A stretch of 61,479 bases of DNA from Clostridium sp. LS (GCF_002760435.1 NZ_AUUU01000096.1:1-61479), one strand, 5' to 3'. Positions 16,138-25,665 are shown, counted from the stretch's first letter. Notes: generated by a model not told the origin, from the sequence alone. Numbers and translations: made by a program.

Positions 16138-16701
16138 ATGGATAGACGTGTTGAAAAATCAAAAAAGGCCATTACAGGTGCTTTAATTAAGCTGATGACA
16201 GAAAAAGATTTTGAGAAAATTACTATTAACGAAATTGCAGACCTAGCAAATGTAAACCGAGGTACTGTTTATTTTCATTTCTCAGACAAATATGATTTAT
16301 TGAATTATTGTATAGAAATTCATCTAAATGAATTGGTGGATATCTGCCATTTAGGCACTGATATCGATAATTTTTCTTCAAAAGATTCTTTACTTCGCAC
16401 ATTTGAGTATTTACAGCAGAACATTTTTTTCTATTCTAATATGTTAAACAACAAAAGTATTCCGGCTTTTAGAGATCGACTAATGTCAGTAGCACTAAAA
16501 AGCATCGATGATACAATTGACATGACTGGCAATAACAGTACTATGAACAAAGAGATCCTTGTTCAATTTGTTGCTTCGGCAGCTGTTGGTCTAATGGAAT
16601 GGTGGATCAAAAATTCAACGCCTTATTCAGCTGAAGAAATGGTTAATCAAATGTCGTTGTTATTTGAACGTTTTGAGGTTATTCATCAGCCACAGTATTA
16701 A
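16138..16701 (+). CDS. TetR-family regulator
   Basis: A 187-residue TetR/AcrR protein. The helix-turn-helix segment is ITINEIADLANVNRGTVYFH at about residues 28-47, followed by FSDKYDLL. The C-terminal ligand domain resembles TetR_C regulators. Start 16138 is supported by AAGGAG; the upstream ATG at 16102 is not. It probably represses the divergent EFR1 gene through the adjacent inverted repeat. Confidence 0.9.
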   Translation: MDRRVEKSKKAITGALIKLMTEKDFEKITINEIADLANVNRGTVYFHFSDKYDLLNYCIEIHLNELVDICHLGTDIDNFSSKDSLLRTFEYLQQNIFFYSNMLNNKSIPAFRDRLMSVALKSIDDTIDMTGNNSTMNKEILVQFVASAAVGLMEWWIKNSTPYSAEEMVNQMSLLFERFEVIHQPQY

Positions 16702-16708
16702 TTAAAAC

Positions 16709-16745
16709 AACTCAAACATTTGTTATATAAATAAATGTTTGAGTT
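16709..16745. terminator. Bidirectional terminator between TetR and SDR genes
   Basis: A perfect 13-bp stem AACTCAAACATTT/AAATGTTTGAGTT lies between two convergent genes, with A/T runs on both sides. Confidence 0.8.
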
Positions 16746-16757
16746 TAAATTTTGAAT

Positions 16758-17639
16758 TTATTTCCTCTCTAAATCAGAAATTAGTGCAGGTCCCTCAGGC
16801 TTCCAACCTAACCACTTTTGTGTAAGTGCATTGGACGTTGGATTATCACTTATTGTAAACTGTGCAAGCCACCCAAAATGCTTATCTATAGCTTCCTTAG
16901 AAATACTTTCAACCGGTAAATTCAGGCGATGTCCGATTGTTTCGGCAATGTCCTTAAAATGTATGCCTTCTTCGCCAACACCGTGCAAACATGAACCAGC
17001 AGGAGCAGCTTCTAATGCCATTCTAAATAATTTCGCTGCATCCAGTCTATGTATAGCTGGCCACCTGTTGAGTCCATCACCAACATAAGCCGAAATTCCT
17101 TTTTCACGAGCAATATAAGTCAACGCTGTAGCAAAACCTTGGCGATTTTCGTCATGCACACATGGAGCAAGTCGCACCACTGAAACACGTACACCTTTAT
17201 CTGCAAATGAAAGTGCAGCTTCCTCCGAAGCAATACGAGGTGCTCCAACAGAATTTGGATCAGTTTCATCTTTTTCTGTTCCAATACACCCAGACTTAAG
17301 AAGTGTAATCACCGATGTAGTAACCAAAGGTCGATTTGATCCTTTTAGGGCTTCACCTAGCGTCTTGATGGCAATGCAATCTTTTTCGCATGCACTAGCC
17401 AAATTTGAAAAATCATTGCTGAATCCTAAGTGAATCACACCATCAGCATTAGCTGCTCCACTGCGCAAACTATCAACCTCCTCAAGTGAGCCGCGATGTA
17501 CCTGTGCACCTGCTGCTAACAGTGCTTCAGCCGCCTTATCAGAACGCGCAAGCCCCACTACCTGATGACCTGCACCAATTAATTCGCAAGCAACAGCAGA
17601 ACCAATGAAACCTGTTGCCCCTGTAACAAAAACACGCAT
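16758..17639 (-). CDS. Atypical SDR / NAD-dependent epimerase-type oxidoreductase
   Basis: A 293-residue extended/atypical SDR beginning MRVFVTGATGFIGSAVACEL, an intact Rossmann TGxxGxxG motif. The usual YxxxK catalytic pair is not obvious, which is common in atypical SDRs of the YwnB/SDR_a5 type. Members reduce or epimerise sugars and aldehydes; the substrate is not assignable. The gene is clearly richer in G+C and uses more GCT/GCA/GGC codons than its neighbours, which suggests transfer from another Firmicute. It lies downstream of an AraC regulator on the same strand. Confidence 0.85.
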   Translation of the reverse strand: MRVFVTGATGFIGSAVACELIGAGHQVVGLARSDKAAEALLAAGAQVHRGSLEEVDSLRSGAANADGVIHLGFSNDFSNLASACEKDCIAIKTLGEALKGSNRPLVTTSVITLLKSGCIGTEKDETDPNSVGAPRIASEEAALSFADKGVRVSVVRLAPCVHDENRQGFATALTYIAREKGISAYVGDGLNRWPAIHRLDAAKLFRMALEAAPAGSCLHGVGEEGIHFKDIAETIGHRLNLPVESISKEAIDKHFGWLAQFTISDNPTSNALTQKWLGWKPEGPALISDLERK

Positions 17640-17818
17640 TATAAATTCCTCCTAAATCCTATTAATTTAGAGTTAAATCCTCCTTAGCATAAGAAATAAA
17701 TTGCACTTAACTTAGTCAGATGAAATACTCTAAATTCATTATAGGATAAGCCCTAAAAAAATTGTTGCTGTTTCCTCTCAACTTATTGCCTGATTCTCTT
17801 GCTACAAAGATATTTCTC

Positions 17819-18784
17819 CTACTTAATATCATGTGCTTGATCAGTTTTTTTAAGCTGCTGATATAATATAGCAATATCTTTTCTTGGCGGATTTCCAAAA
17901 TAATTGCTATAATCGCGGCTGAATTGTGATGCACTTGCATATCCTACCAACTGACATGCAGTCGCTGCATCCATTTTCTTAGATAGCATAAGATGTCTAG
18001 CTTCCTGTAGGCGTAGTACTTTTTGATATTGCAATGGACTCATGGATGTTGCTTCTTTAAAATGCTTATGAAAAACAGAAACACTCATATTAGAAATCAT
18101 TGCCAAATCAGAAACCTTCATTGGACTTGCGAAATTATTTAACAGCCATTGGATAGCTTTTGAAATATGCTGAACCCTGGAATCCGCAAAGCCTATTTCG
18201 GCAATTTGAGTACCAATTGAGCTGCGCAAAAGCCGCATTAAAATCTCATCTTTAATAATTGGAGAAATTAATTCAGTATCACTGGAATTGTTCAAACATT
18301 CCAAAAGCCTCGTCACTGAACTAATAATACCTTCATCAGCGTTTGTGGTATATCCTGCATTTCGTGCCAGTACGTGTGGTATCCCCTTGGGATAAACTTT
18401 TGAGACAAATTCTGCGATTTTTTCCAGCTCGAGAGTTAATCCAATGGCTAAAAACGGCTCTTTAGAACTAGCCTTTATAGTCTTTAGCGCAACAGGTACC
18501 CCAACAGGAATCATGAGCATACACCCTCTGCTTATCTGAAAGGTTTCCTTTCCTATCCTAACGGCCTTTACTCCCTGTGCAACGATTATCACAGAAGGAA
18601 AGTAAAATGATTTAACCCAATCCTTGCTTATTTTTGAGTAACGCACGGTATGCAAGCCAGAAATACGTTGACTAAAGGTACCATCCTGCGGAGAATGATT
18701 GTAGATTAAGTACGCTAGCCTATTCATTTCCGTTGATGATTGTTGACTAGCTATCCATTGTTCTTCACTATATTTATCTAACAT
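17819..18784 (-). CDS. AraC-family transcriptional regulator
   Basis: A 321-residue regulator with an AraC_N-type cupin domain (GLHTVRYSKISKDWVKSFY, IIVAQGVKAVRIG) and a C-terminal double HTH (MKVSDLAMISNMSVSVFHKH and AATACQLVGYASASQFSRDY). This class often controls an adjacent SDR or aldo-keto reductase gene. Here the SDR lies 179 bases downstream on the same strand, and a TetR gene lies 55 bases upstream. Confidence 0.92.
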   Translation of the reverse strand: MLDKYSEEQWIASQQSSTEMNRLAYLIYNHSPQDGTFSQRISGLHTVRYSKISKDWVKSFYFPSVIIVAQGVKAVRIGKETFQISRGCMLMIPVGVPVALKTIKASSKEPFLAIGLTLELEKIAEFVSKVYPKGIPHVLARNAGYTTNADEGIISSVTRLLECLNNSSDTELISPIIKDEILMRLLRSSIGTQIAEIGFADSRVQHISKAIQWLLNNFASPMKVSDLAMISNMSVSVFHKHFKEATSMSPLQYQKVLRLQEARHLMLSKKMDAATACQLVGYASASQFSRDYSNYFGNPPRKDIAILYQQLKKTDQAHDIK

Positions 18785-18839
18785 TATTAAATCGCCCTTC
18801 CCAAATATAAATCATCTATCTGAATTTATTTAAATATAA

Positions 18840-19430
18840 CTAATATTTATTATTATTGCGATATATATCCAGCCCATTCATTACATATGGACGAACAACG
18901 TCTACTAGTAAATCTAGTTTATCATTTTTCCCGTCTTTAAACCAAGAGTATACGCCACCATAAATAGCTGAGCATGTCATAGCTGAAATTATTTTTATAT
19001 TAAGGCTATCTTCAGTACTTAAAGTGCCCCTTTTCAAAAAAATACTTTCTATCATTTGCTTAAGCATATTTTTTATCTTTTCATCAACAATGGTAGCAAT
19101 AGATTTGGAATCCATTCTACATGTCTTATAAAAAGCTACAATGTAGTTGTATGTCATTAATATCAATTGATTGCATATTTCATCTGTAAACTCCTGAGCA
19201 TTCATAATTTGCTTTGGAAACATCCTATGAAAAGCCTGTTCTATAATCTCTTCTAACAAAGCATATTTATCTTCATAATGAGCATAAAAGGTAGCACGGT
19301 TAATTGCAGCTTTTTGTGCGATATCTTTTATGGTAATTGCATCAAAGCCTTTCTTCTGTAACAAATCACTAAACGCTTCCCTTATTAATTGTCGTGTTCG
19401 CAAGACCCTTGGATCTTCCTGATTTACCAT
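18840..19430 (-). CDS. TetR-family regulator
   Basis: A 196-residue TetR protein with HTH ITIKDIAQKAAINRATFYAH followed by YEDKYALLEEII, and a TetR_C_7-like effector domain. It is divergent from the PanE-like reductase gene. The 160-base intergenic region holds a 6-bp inverted repeat just upstream of that gene, so self-regulation and control of the reductase are likely. Confidence 0.9.
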   Translation of the reverse strand: MVNQEDPRVLRTRQLIREAFSDLLQKKGFDAITIKDIAQKAAINRATFYAHYEDKYALLEEIIEQAFHRMFPKQIMNAQEFTDEICNQLILMTYNYIVAFYKTCRMDSKSIATIVDEKIKNMLKQMIESIFLKRGTLSTEDSLNIKIISAMTCSAIYGGVYSWFKDGKNDKLDLLVDVVRPYVMNGLDIYRNNNKY

Positions 19431-19543
19431 ATTATAATCTCCCTTCTAAACATCAAATATTAAAATATGCTGCTTAAACAACTTTTCACTTAATCTGCTG
19501 GTTGTAATAGTAAGAGGGGCGTATTATGATCATATCATACACG

Positions 19544-19559
19544 TGTTGTTTAGACAACA
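19544..19559. promoter_or_regulatory. Operator-like palindrome upstream of PanE-like gene
   Basis: TGTTGT-TTAG-ACAACA is a perfect inverted repeat, with partial symmetry continuing outward (CG..TG). Another TTAAACAAC half-site lies near 19475. It fits a TetR-type operator. Confidence 0.55.
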
Positions 19560-19590
19560 TGTAACTAATTTATTGAGAGGAAGGATAATA

Positions 19591-20478
19591 TTGAACATAA
19601 AACAAAAAAGAATTTTAGTATTTGGCGCAGGTGTAGTTGGAAGTATATATGCACTTAGATTTGCACAGTCAGGACTTGATGTTACATTATTAGCTCGAGG
19701 AAAGAGACTGGAATCGCTAAAAAAGGATGGATTACGGTATAACGATAATGGAGTAATAAAGAACTTATCCTTAAAGACCATCGAAAAACTAGAGGATAAT
19801 GATATCTACGATTTTATCTTTGTACCAGTGCGTTATGATCAGGCCGAATCTGCTCTTTCTGCAATTAAGAATAATCATAGCAAAACCATTATCACGTTAA
19901 CCAACACCATGGGATATGACCGTTGGCTTGAAATTGTAGGTGATCGGTTGCTTCCTGGATTTCCAGGTGCTGGCGGCGACATCAAAGATGGTATTCTGTA
20001 TGCCCAATTTGGTTCTGAAAAGCATCAAGGAACCATTTTCGGTGAAATAAATGGTGAGATTACTGAAAGAGTGACAGAACTTGCTCAAATATTTGAAGCA
20101 TCGAATTTGCATTATGAAATACAAAAAAATATTAAGGCATTCCATGTTTCCCATACTGCAACCGCTATAGTTATAAAACATTTTTACACTAATACTGGTA
20201 TGATGGATATAGAGACAGCAAAAAACGAAAACACTTTACTTAAGATTGCCACAGAATTAAAACAAAATATACACCTTGTAGCTAAGGCAGGAATTCCAGT
20301 AATCCCACCAGAAACAAAGTCAATGGGAGAATTATCAGCGGATGACATTATCACTATGTACCGCCAGATGCTAAGTAATGATTTTACTATTGATGTTTTG
20401 CTTGGAAACCATGCTATAAGCGCAAAAGCAGAAATATTGCTCTTAGACGAAATATTTCATAAAAAAATGCTTATTTAA
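19591..20478 (+). CDS. Ketopantoate reductase family protein (PanE/ApbA-like)
   Basis: A 295-residue protein starting at TTG 19591 behind GAGGAAGG. The N-terminal ILVFGAGVVGSIYALRFAQ is the NADPH-binding G-x-G-x2-G loop, and the C-terminal half matches the ApbA_C helical domain. The family reduces 2-dehydropantoate and related 2-oxo acids. Since it lies in a TetR/AraC/SDR block rather than with pan genes, a different ketoacid substrate is plausible. Codon use is less AT-rich than the surroundings, like the SDR gene. Confidence 0.85.
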   Translation: MNIKQKRILVFGAGVVGSIYALRFAQSGLDVTLLARGKRLESLKKDGLRYNDNGVIKNLSLKTIEKLEDNDIYDFIFVPVRYDQAESALSAIKNNHSKTIITLTNTMGYDRWLEIVGDRLLPGFPGAGGDIKDGILYAQFGSEKHQGTIFGEINGEITERVTELAQIFEASNLHYEIQKNIKAFHVSHTATAIVIKHFYTNTGMMDIETAKNENTLLKIATELKQNIHLVAKAGIPVIPPETKSMGELSADDIITMYRQMLSNDFTIDVLLGNHAISAKAEILLLDEIFHKKMLI

Positions 20479-20536
20479 TATTTTCATATTCTGAATTATT
20501 CCTTGATTTAAACAATCATTATTTTAAAACATAGAA

Positions 20537-20576
20537 AATAACAAGTTCTCTAAATTACATAGTTGAACTTGTTATT
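20537..20576 (+). terminator. Terminator after PanE-like gene
   Basis: A 12-bp perfect stem AATAACAAGTTC/GAACTTGTTATT with a 16-base loop, then CCTATAGTTTGTTT. Confidence 0.65.
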
Positions 20577-20667
20577 CCTATAGTTTGTTTATATAGGTTT
20601 AATGCACAATCTAAAAATAGTAGGTCACATGTTTTCCTATTTCCCGTTATACTGAGTGAGCAAAATC

Positions 20668-20690
20668 AGCTAATAGGACCAGTATTAGCT
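20668..20690 (-). terminator. Terminator-like hairpin after the acyl-CoA dehydrogenase gene
   Basis: AGCTAATA/TATTAGCT stem with a 7-base loop. On the minus strand it is followed by GATTTTGC. It lies about 90 bases past the end of the lactate operon and is probably its terminator. Confidence 0.5.
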
Positions 20691-20782
20691 TCTTTTGCTT
20701 TCTTGTATGACAAGAAATATATGACTCATCTTTAATCTATTATTTTTGTCATATGCTAACTAGAGAGCAAATTAAGTATATC

Positions 20783-21922
20783 TTATCTAAGCATCCATCC
20801 TGAAAGTACCATCATTTGAACTTCTGATGTTCCTTCATAGATTTCTGTTATTTTAGCATCACGCATCATTCTTTCAATTGGATAATCGCTTGTATATCCA
20901 TAGCCACCGAATAATTGTAAGCATCGATTTGTTACATCCATAGCGTTTCTAGCCGAAAATAATTTTGCCATAGCAGCCAAATGTGTAAATTTTTCATGAT
21001 CATCTTTTGCACATGCTGCTTGATATACTAAAAGTTTTGCAGCTTCTGTATTCGCACGCATTTGAGCAAGTTCAAATTGTGTATTTTGAAATTGTGATAT
21101 AGGACGTCCAAATTGAACACGTTCCTTAACATATTTTACAGTCTCTTCTATTGCACCTTCTGCAATACCAAGAGCTTGTGCAGCAATACCAATACGGCCT
21201 CCATCAAGAGTCGCCATAGCAATTCCAAAGCCTTTGCCTTCTTCTCCTAAAAGATTTTCCTTTGGTACTATGCAGTTATCAAAGAATAATTCACAGGTAG
21301 AAGATGCACGGATTCCCATCTTTAATTCGTGACTTCCAACAGAAAAACCTGGGAAATCTTTTTCAACAATAAATGCCGAAATACCTTTTGTTCCCTTACT
21401 CTTATCTGTCATTGCAAAAACTATATATATATCTGCATAACCTGCATTAGTAATAAAGATTTTACTTCCATTTAATACATAATGATCTCCGTCTAAGACT
21501 GCTGTTGTCTTTTGCATTGAAGCATCAGTTCCAGCAACGGGTTCTGTTAATCCAAAGGCACCTAATTTTTCACCTGAAGCAAGTGGTTTTAAATATTTCT
21601 CTTTTTGCTCCTCTGTACCAAATGTGTAAATTGGTGTTGCACAAAGACTTGTGTGAGCTGAAACAATAACACCTGTTGTTGCACAGCATTTAGATAATTC
21701 TTCTACACATTGTATATAACTTAAGGTGTCCATTCCTGCTCCACCATATTCTTCAGGAAACGGAATACCAAGTAAGCCCATTTCAGCCATTTTTGCTACA
21801 TTTTCTTCTGGAAAGCGCATGCTTTCATCAATTTCTTTTGCAATTGGTTTTACCTCATTTTCTGCAAACTCTCTATACATTTCTTGTAATTGTTCATGAT
21901 TTTCATCTTGTTTAAAATTCAT
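20783..21922 (-). CDS. Short-chain acyl-CoA dehydrogenase (Bcd-like)
   Basis: A full-length 379-residue acyl-CoA dehydrogenase. It carries GAFGLTEPVAGTDA (FAD/substrate loop), YVLNGSKIFITNAG, and the C-terminal ITEIYEGTSEVQ, whose Glu is the family's catalytic base. It is closest in appearance to butyryl-CoA dehydrogenases, which in clostridia form electron-bifurcating complexes with EtfAB. It is the last gene of the lactate operon, separated from the second lactate dehydrogenase by a structured 167-base gap. Together with the second Etf pair it could link lactate oxidation to crotonyl-CoA or another enoyl-CoA; that is inference. Confidence 0.9.
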   Translation of the reverse strand: MNFKQDENHEQLQEMYREFAENEVKPIAKEIDESMRFPEENVAKMAEMGLLGIPFPEEYGGAGMDTLSYIQCVEELSKCCATTGVIVSAHTSLCATPIYTFGTEEQKEKYLKPLASGEKLGAFGLTEPVAGTDASMQKTTAVLDGDHYVLNGSKIFITNAGYADIYIVFAMTDKSKGTKGISAFIVEKDFPGFSVGSHELKMGIRASSTCELFFDNCIVPKENLLGEEGKGFGIAMATLDGGRIGIAAQALGIAEGAIEETVKYVKERVQFGRPISQFQNTQFELAQMRANTEAAKLLVYQAACAKDDHEKFTHLAAMAKLFSARNAMDVTNRCLQLFGGYGYTSDYPIERMMRDAKITEIYEGTSEVQMMVLSGWMLR

Positions 21923-21964
21923 ATTAATTTCCTGCCTTCCTTTTTCTTTTTTATCTGATGTCTA

Positions 21965-22040
21965 GCCACTGTAACACTCAATCTTTTTCAAATCTTGAGC
22001 TAACAGTGGCACGACCCTAGACGAGGTGCCCCTTGAGGGT
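21965..22040 (-). promoter_or_regulatory. Structured leader upstream of the acyl-CoA dehydrogenase gene
   Basis: On the minus strand GGCAC...GTGCC (22030-22008) can form a first hairpin. GCCACTGT...ACAGTGGC (22010-21965), with inner TTGAG/CTCAA-type pairing in the same loop, forms a second. The two share the bases 22008-22010, so they compete. The segment is also less AT-rich than the surrounding intergenic DNA. It could be an attenuator, a processing site or a small repeat element; it fits no riboswitch class I know. Confidence 0.4.
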
Positions 22041-22089
22041 ATAAGTTCAACTAAGATTCACTTTATGGGATACCGATTATATTGCCTTT

Positions 22090-23523
22090 TTAGCTAATTT
22101 TTTCTAATGGACAACATACTTTTCCTGGATTCATAATAGAATTTGGATCAAAGACTTTTTTAATGCCTTTCATTAATTCCATATTTACTTCACCAACACT
22201 GTCTGCCAAATAACTCATTTTTCCACTACCAATTCCATGCTCCCCTGAAACAAGTCCACCGCATTTTATTGCTTCTTCATAAATTATCTTGAAGAACTTA
22301 TCAACTCTTGTTTTAAATTCTGATTCTTCTAAATCATTGCTGCATTGGTATATGTGAAGATTTCCATCTCCTGCATGTCCAAAACTCTTAATTGTTATTC
22401 CACACTCTTCACCAGTTTTATTTACAAAAGCAAGATAAGAAGCTATCTTATTTACTGGAACTACTACATCACATTCATCTAATAACTTTGTTTCTGCCAT
22501 AATTGCTTCTAAGAAACTAGAACGTGCTGCCCATGCATCTTTTATCTTTGCAGGGGTATCAGCCACAAGAACATCAATTGCTCCTGAGTCTAATACTATT
22601 TCACTTGCCTCCTCAATAAGATTATTTAATTCATCTTCATTACTTGCATCTAAAGTAACAAGTAGATAAGCATTTGCAGTTAATCCACCAATTACTTGTG
22701 GGAATACGCTCTTTCCAATGTATCTTTCACTTGCTAAAACAATTTCTCTTTCCATAAATTCTATTGCTTGCGGATTCATATGCTCCATTTTAAATTTAGG
22801 AACTGTAGAAATACAATCATCTAAATTATCAAAAGGAACAATCAAACTAGCAACTACCTTTGGCGCTGGCATAATTTTTAAAGTAAGCTCTGTAATAATT
22901 CCAAGGGTACCTTCAGAACCAATCATCAAATTCAACAGGCTGTAACCTGAACTTGTTTTTGATACTGTAGCTCCGAATTCTGTAATTTCTCCTGTTGGAA
23001 GAACAACTTTCATTGCACGTACATAGTCTCGTGTTGCACCATATTTAACAGCCCTCATTCCACCAGCATTTGTTGCAACATTTCCACCTAAGCAGGCGAA
23101 TTTTTCACCAGGGTCTGGAGCATATAATAATCCCTGCTTTGCACAATCCTCTGCAAGATCGTTTAGCAAAACACCGGCCTCTACATGAACAACAAAATTT
23201 TCTAAATCGTAAGAAAGTATTTTATTCATCTTTGTAATATCTATTAAAACTCCTCCAAGTAGTGGGACTGCTCCCCCTACAAGTCCTGTTCCTGCTCCTC
23301 TTGGAGTTACTGGTATCTTATTTTCATTACATATTTTTACTACAGCAGCAACTTCCTCTGTAGAGTGTGCCATAAATACAACTTGTGGTGCAGCTTTCCC
23401 ATAAATAGGCATTTCATCGTGACAATAATCTTCATTAATATCATTACCTGTTAGAATATGCCCTGGAGCTGCCTCCTGTAATTTTGCAATTAATTCTTCT
23501 GTTAATTGATTATACTCAGCCAT
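22090..23523 (-). CDS. FAD-linked D-lactate dehydrogenase / glycolate oxidase GlcD type (copy 2)
   Basis: A 477-residue flavoprotein of the FAD_binding_4 / FAD-oxidase_C family. The FAD loop is VTPRGAGTGLVGGAVP, followed by [17 protein letters not shown], with [11 protein letters not shown] and SGEHGIGSGKMSYL near the C-terminus. The family oxidises D-lactate or similar 2-hydroxy acids to the 2-oxo acid. It looks more than half identical to copy 1 at 28775-30178. The start at 23523 (MAEYNQL) is supported by AAAGGAAGG. Together with the second Etf pair it may form an alternative dehydrogenase complex. A 370-base repeat region separates it from the permease. Confidence 0.92.
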   Translation of the reverse strand: MAEYNQLTEELIAKLQEAAPGHILTGNDINEDYCHDEMPIYGKAAPQVVFMAHSTEEVAAVVKICNENKIPVTPRGAGTGLVGGAVPLLGGVLIDITKMNKILSYDLENFVVHVEAGVLLNDLAEDCAKQGLLYAPDPGEKFACLGGNVATNAGGMRAVKYGATRDYVRAMKVVLPTGEITEFGATVSKTSSGYSLLNLMIGSEGTLGIITELTLKIMPAPKVVASLIVPFDNLDDCISTVPKFKMEHMNPQAIEFMEREIVLASERYIGKSVFPQVIGGLTANAYLLVTLDASNEDELNNLIEEASEIVLDSGAIDVLVADTPAKIKDAWAARSSFLEAIMAETKLLDECDVVVPVNKIASYLAFVNKTGEECGITIKSFGHAGDGNLHIYQCSNDLEESEFKTRVDKFFKIIYEEAIKCGGLVSGEHGIGSGKMSYLADSVGEVNMELMKGIKKVFDPNSIMNPGKVCCPLEKIS

Positions 23524-23613
23524 AATGATCATCCTTCCTTTATTCAGTTTACAGTTCATAATTTACAGTTATTGGATAAAATCCCTTACGGAATTTTTGA
23601 AATTATTTATTTA

Positions 23614-23887
23614 GAAAAGCTGCAAGCTTTTCTTCCTTCGACTGTAAACTGTTCACTGTAAACTTGATTAAATTATTTATTTTTGAAAAGCTATAAGCTT
23701 TTCTATCTCAACTCTCAACCCTTAACTATCCTAAATTTCTTATAGGAATTTTTGAAATTATTTATTTTAGAAAAGCTGCAAGCTTTTCTTCCTCAGCTCA
23801 TAACTTTCAACACTTAACTCTTAACTACCCTAAATCCCTTATAGTAATTTCTAAAATTCTTCATTTTAGAAAAACTGTAAGCTTTTC
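23614..23887. repeat. Four-copy palindromic intergenic repeat
   Basis: The palindrome GAAAAGCTGCAAGCTTTTC occurs at 23614-23632 and 23770-23788. Variants GAAAAGCTATAAGCTTTTC and GAAAAACTGTAAGCTTTTC lie at 23685-23703 and 23869-23887. Each copy is preceded by an ATTATTTATTTT-like run and followed by TTCCTT and degenerate AACTGTTAACTGTAAACT-like tracts. Spacings are 71, 85 and 99 bases, so it is a decayed tandem array and not a CRISPR. It fills the gap between the lactate permease and the second dehydrogenase. Confidence 0.8.
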
Positions 23888-23928
23888 TTCCTTAACTGTG
23901 AACTGTTACCTGTTAACTGTAAACTGAA

Positions 23929-25464
23929 TTAAAGTGTTCCAACAAAACATACGATTCCAGCAATAACTACATAGCATATATAATATTTAAACGCACTTCT
24001 TAAAATTTTACTTTCTGAACCAGATTTACCAATTGCACTTGCTCCAATTGCAATACTTTGAGGACAAATCATCTTTCCTATACCTGCTCCAAGAGTATTT
24101 GCTGCTCCCATCCATGCTGCAGAAAGTCCAAGGTTTTGTGCCGTTTGCACTTGTAAGCCTCCAAATAAGACACTGGTTGATGTACCTGAACCAGTAACGA
24201 AGCCTCCGATAGATCCAATTAATGGAGAAATTAACGGATATGCTCCTCCTGTAACTACAACTAAAAGGCTTGCAATGTCTGATATCATTCCACTATAACT
24301 CATTACTTTTGCCGTTGACATAACTGCACAAATTGTAGCTATTGTTTTCCAATTTGCTTTTAATGTATTAAGTAATACATCAAACATCATTGATGTTTTT
24401 GCACCTTGAATAAAACCTCCAATAATTGCTGCAACAAAAATGATAATACCGGGTGTATTAATCCAGCTAAAAGTAAGCGTATTAGCACCTTTGCCAGCAT
24501 ATACACTTGTGCTGGTTTTAAATACTGCAATTGCATCATGAATTGGTGCACACAATGTAGACGTAAACATCAACATTAAGAATATTAAAATAAATGGGCA
24601 CCAAGCTTGTACTGCATTACTAATTGATATAGTTTTTTCTTCTTGTTTCTTGTTAACTTCAATGCAATACTCTTCTTGATGTTCTTTATTAAAGATTCTT
24701 GCTGCTACAGCTGTACATACCATGCAGCAAATGGAGCCTACTATATCAGGAAGTTCTGCACCAATTACTGTTGCTGTAATATATGCAGGTACTAGAAATG
24801 ATAATGAAGCAACTAAGGTAACAATAAATACTCCTTTCAATGCCTTTATTCCACCACCTACAATGCATACCATAATAAATGGAGTAATAAAAAAGATAAT
24901 TGCTTCAATTATTCCTGTATTTGCTGCTAGTGTATTAGCTCCAACTTTTGTTACTGCCGAAAGCGTTACGAGTGGTATCCCAACTGATCCAAATGCAGTT
25001 GGAGCAGTATTACCAACCAAACATGCTATAACTGCTGCAAATGGATTTAATCCAAGCCCCGCAAGCATAGATGCTGGAATAGCAACTGCTGTACCAAAGC
25101 CCGCCATACCTTCCATGAAAATACCGAATCCCCATCCAATAATTAAGGTTAAGACCCTTTTATCCCTAGAAACTCCTGCTAGCATTTTTTTTATGGAATC
25201 CATTGCACCTGTACGTAAAATTAAATTATACGTAAACAAAGCTGCAACAATAACTAGGCAAATTGGCCACAGTGCGTTGAGTATTCCTTCCAATACTCCT
25301 GTAGCAGTATAAATCACATCCAATTTCCAGAAAAAAATAGCTAAAACCATTGTAAGAACAAGTGCAATTGAGCAAGCTTTATAACCTGGCATTTTTAACC
25401 CACTAAGAGCAATTATAAGCCAAATGATAGGTAATATAGCCATTAAGAATTTAAAAAACAACAT
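23929..25464 (-). CDS. lctP: L-lactate permease family transporter
   Basis: A 511-residue integral membrane protein with roughly 13 hydrophobic helices. Family hallmarks include GWGFGIFMEGMAGFGTAVAI, VGNTAPTAFGSVGIPLV and the late GGLQVQTAQNLG with GAANTLGAGIGKMICPQSIA. These are typical of LctP/LldP lactate-proton symporters. It lies directly downstream of the lactate racemase gene in the lactate operon, so lactate or glycolate uptake is its probable function. AGGAAAAGG precedes the ATG. Confidence 0.95.
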   Translation of the reverse strand: MLFFKFLMAILPIIWLIIALSGLKMPGYKACSIALVLTMVLAIFFWKLDVIYTATGVLEGILNALWPICLVIVAALFTYNLILRTGAMDSIKKMLAGVSRDKRVLTLIIGWGFGIFMEGMAGFGTAVAIPASMLAGLGLNPFAAVIACLVGNTAPTAFGSVGIPLVTLSAVTKVGANTLAANTGIIEAIIFFITPFIMVCIVGGGIKALKGVFIVTLVASLSFLVPAYITATVIGAELPDIVGSICCMVCTAVAARIFNKEHQEEYCIEVNKKQEEKTISISNAVQAWCPFILIFLMLMFTSTLCAPIHDAIAVFKTSTSVYAGKGANTLTFSWINTPGIIIFVAAIIGGFIQGAKTSMMFDVLLNTLKANWKTIATICAVMSTAKVMSYSGMISDIASLLVVVTGGAYPLISPLIGSIGGFVTGSGTSTSVLFGGLQVQTAQNLGLSAAWMGAANTLGAGIGKMICPQSIAIGASAIGKSGSESKILRSAFKYYICYVVIAGIVCFVGTL

Positions 25465-25665
25465 TCCTTTTCCTCCCTATACAATTTTAAGTTTATAACC
25501 TTTTCAAAATTGATACGACCACTACATTATTATTCTCTATCTCTCCACTTGCTTATAAATGTTGTTTTTACATGCATTTTAATCTAGTTCTTTGTTATAT
25601 GCTGCGTTTTTATTTACTTATGATTTTTAATAATTCTTAAATATACAAGTGTAAAATTTTATGCT

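Noticed and set aside
23614..23887. CRISPR-like array of regularly spaced repeats
   Set aside because: Only four diverged palindromic units with unequal spacing and similar rather than unique spacers; no cas genes nearby.
24722..25312. Long plus-strand frame opposite the lactate permease gene
   Set aside because: It is the mirror of a strongly supported membrane-protein gene, has no ribosome binding site, and its alanine/proline-rich composition reflects the antisense of hydrophobic codons.
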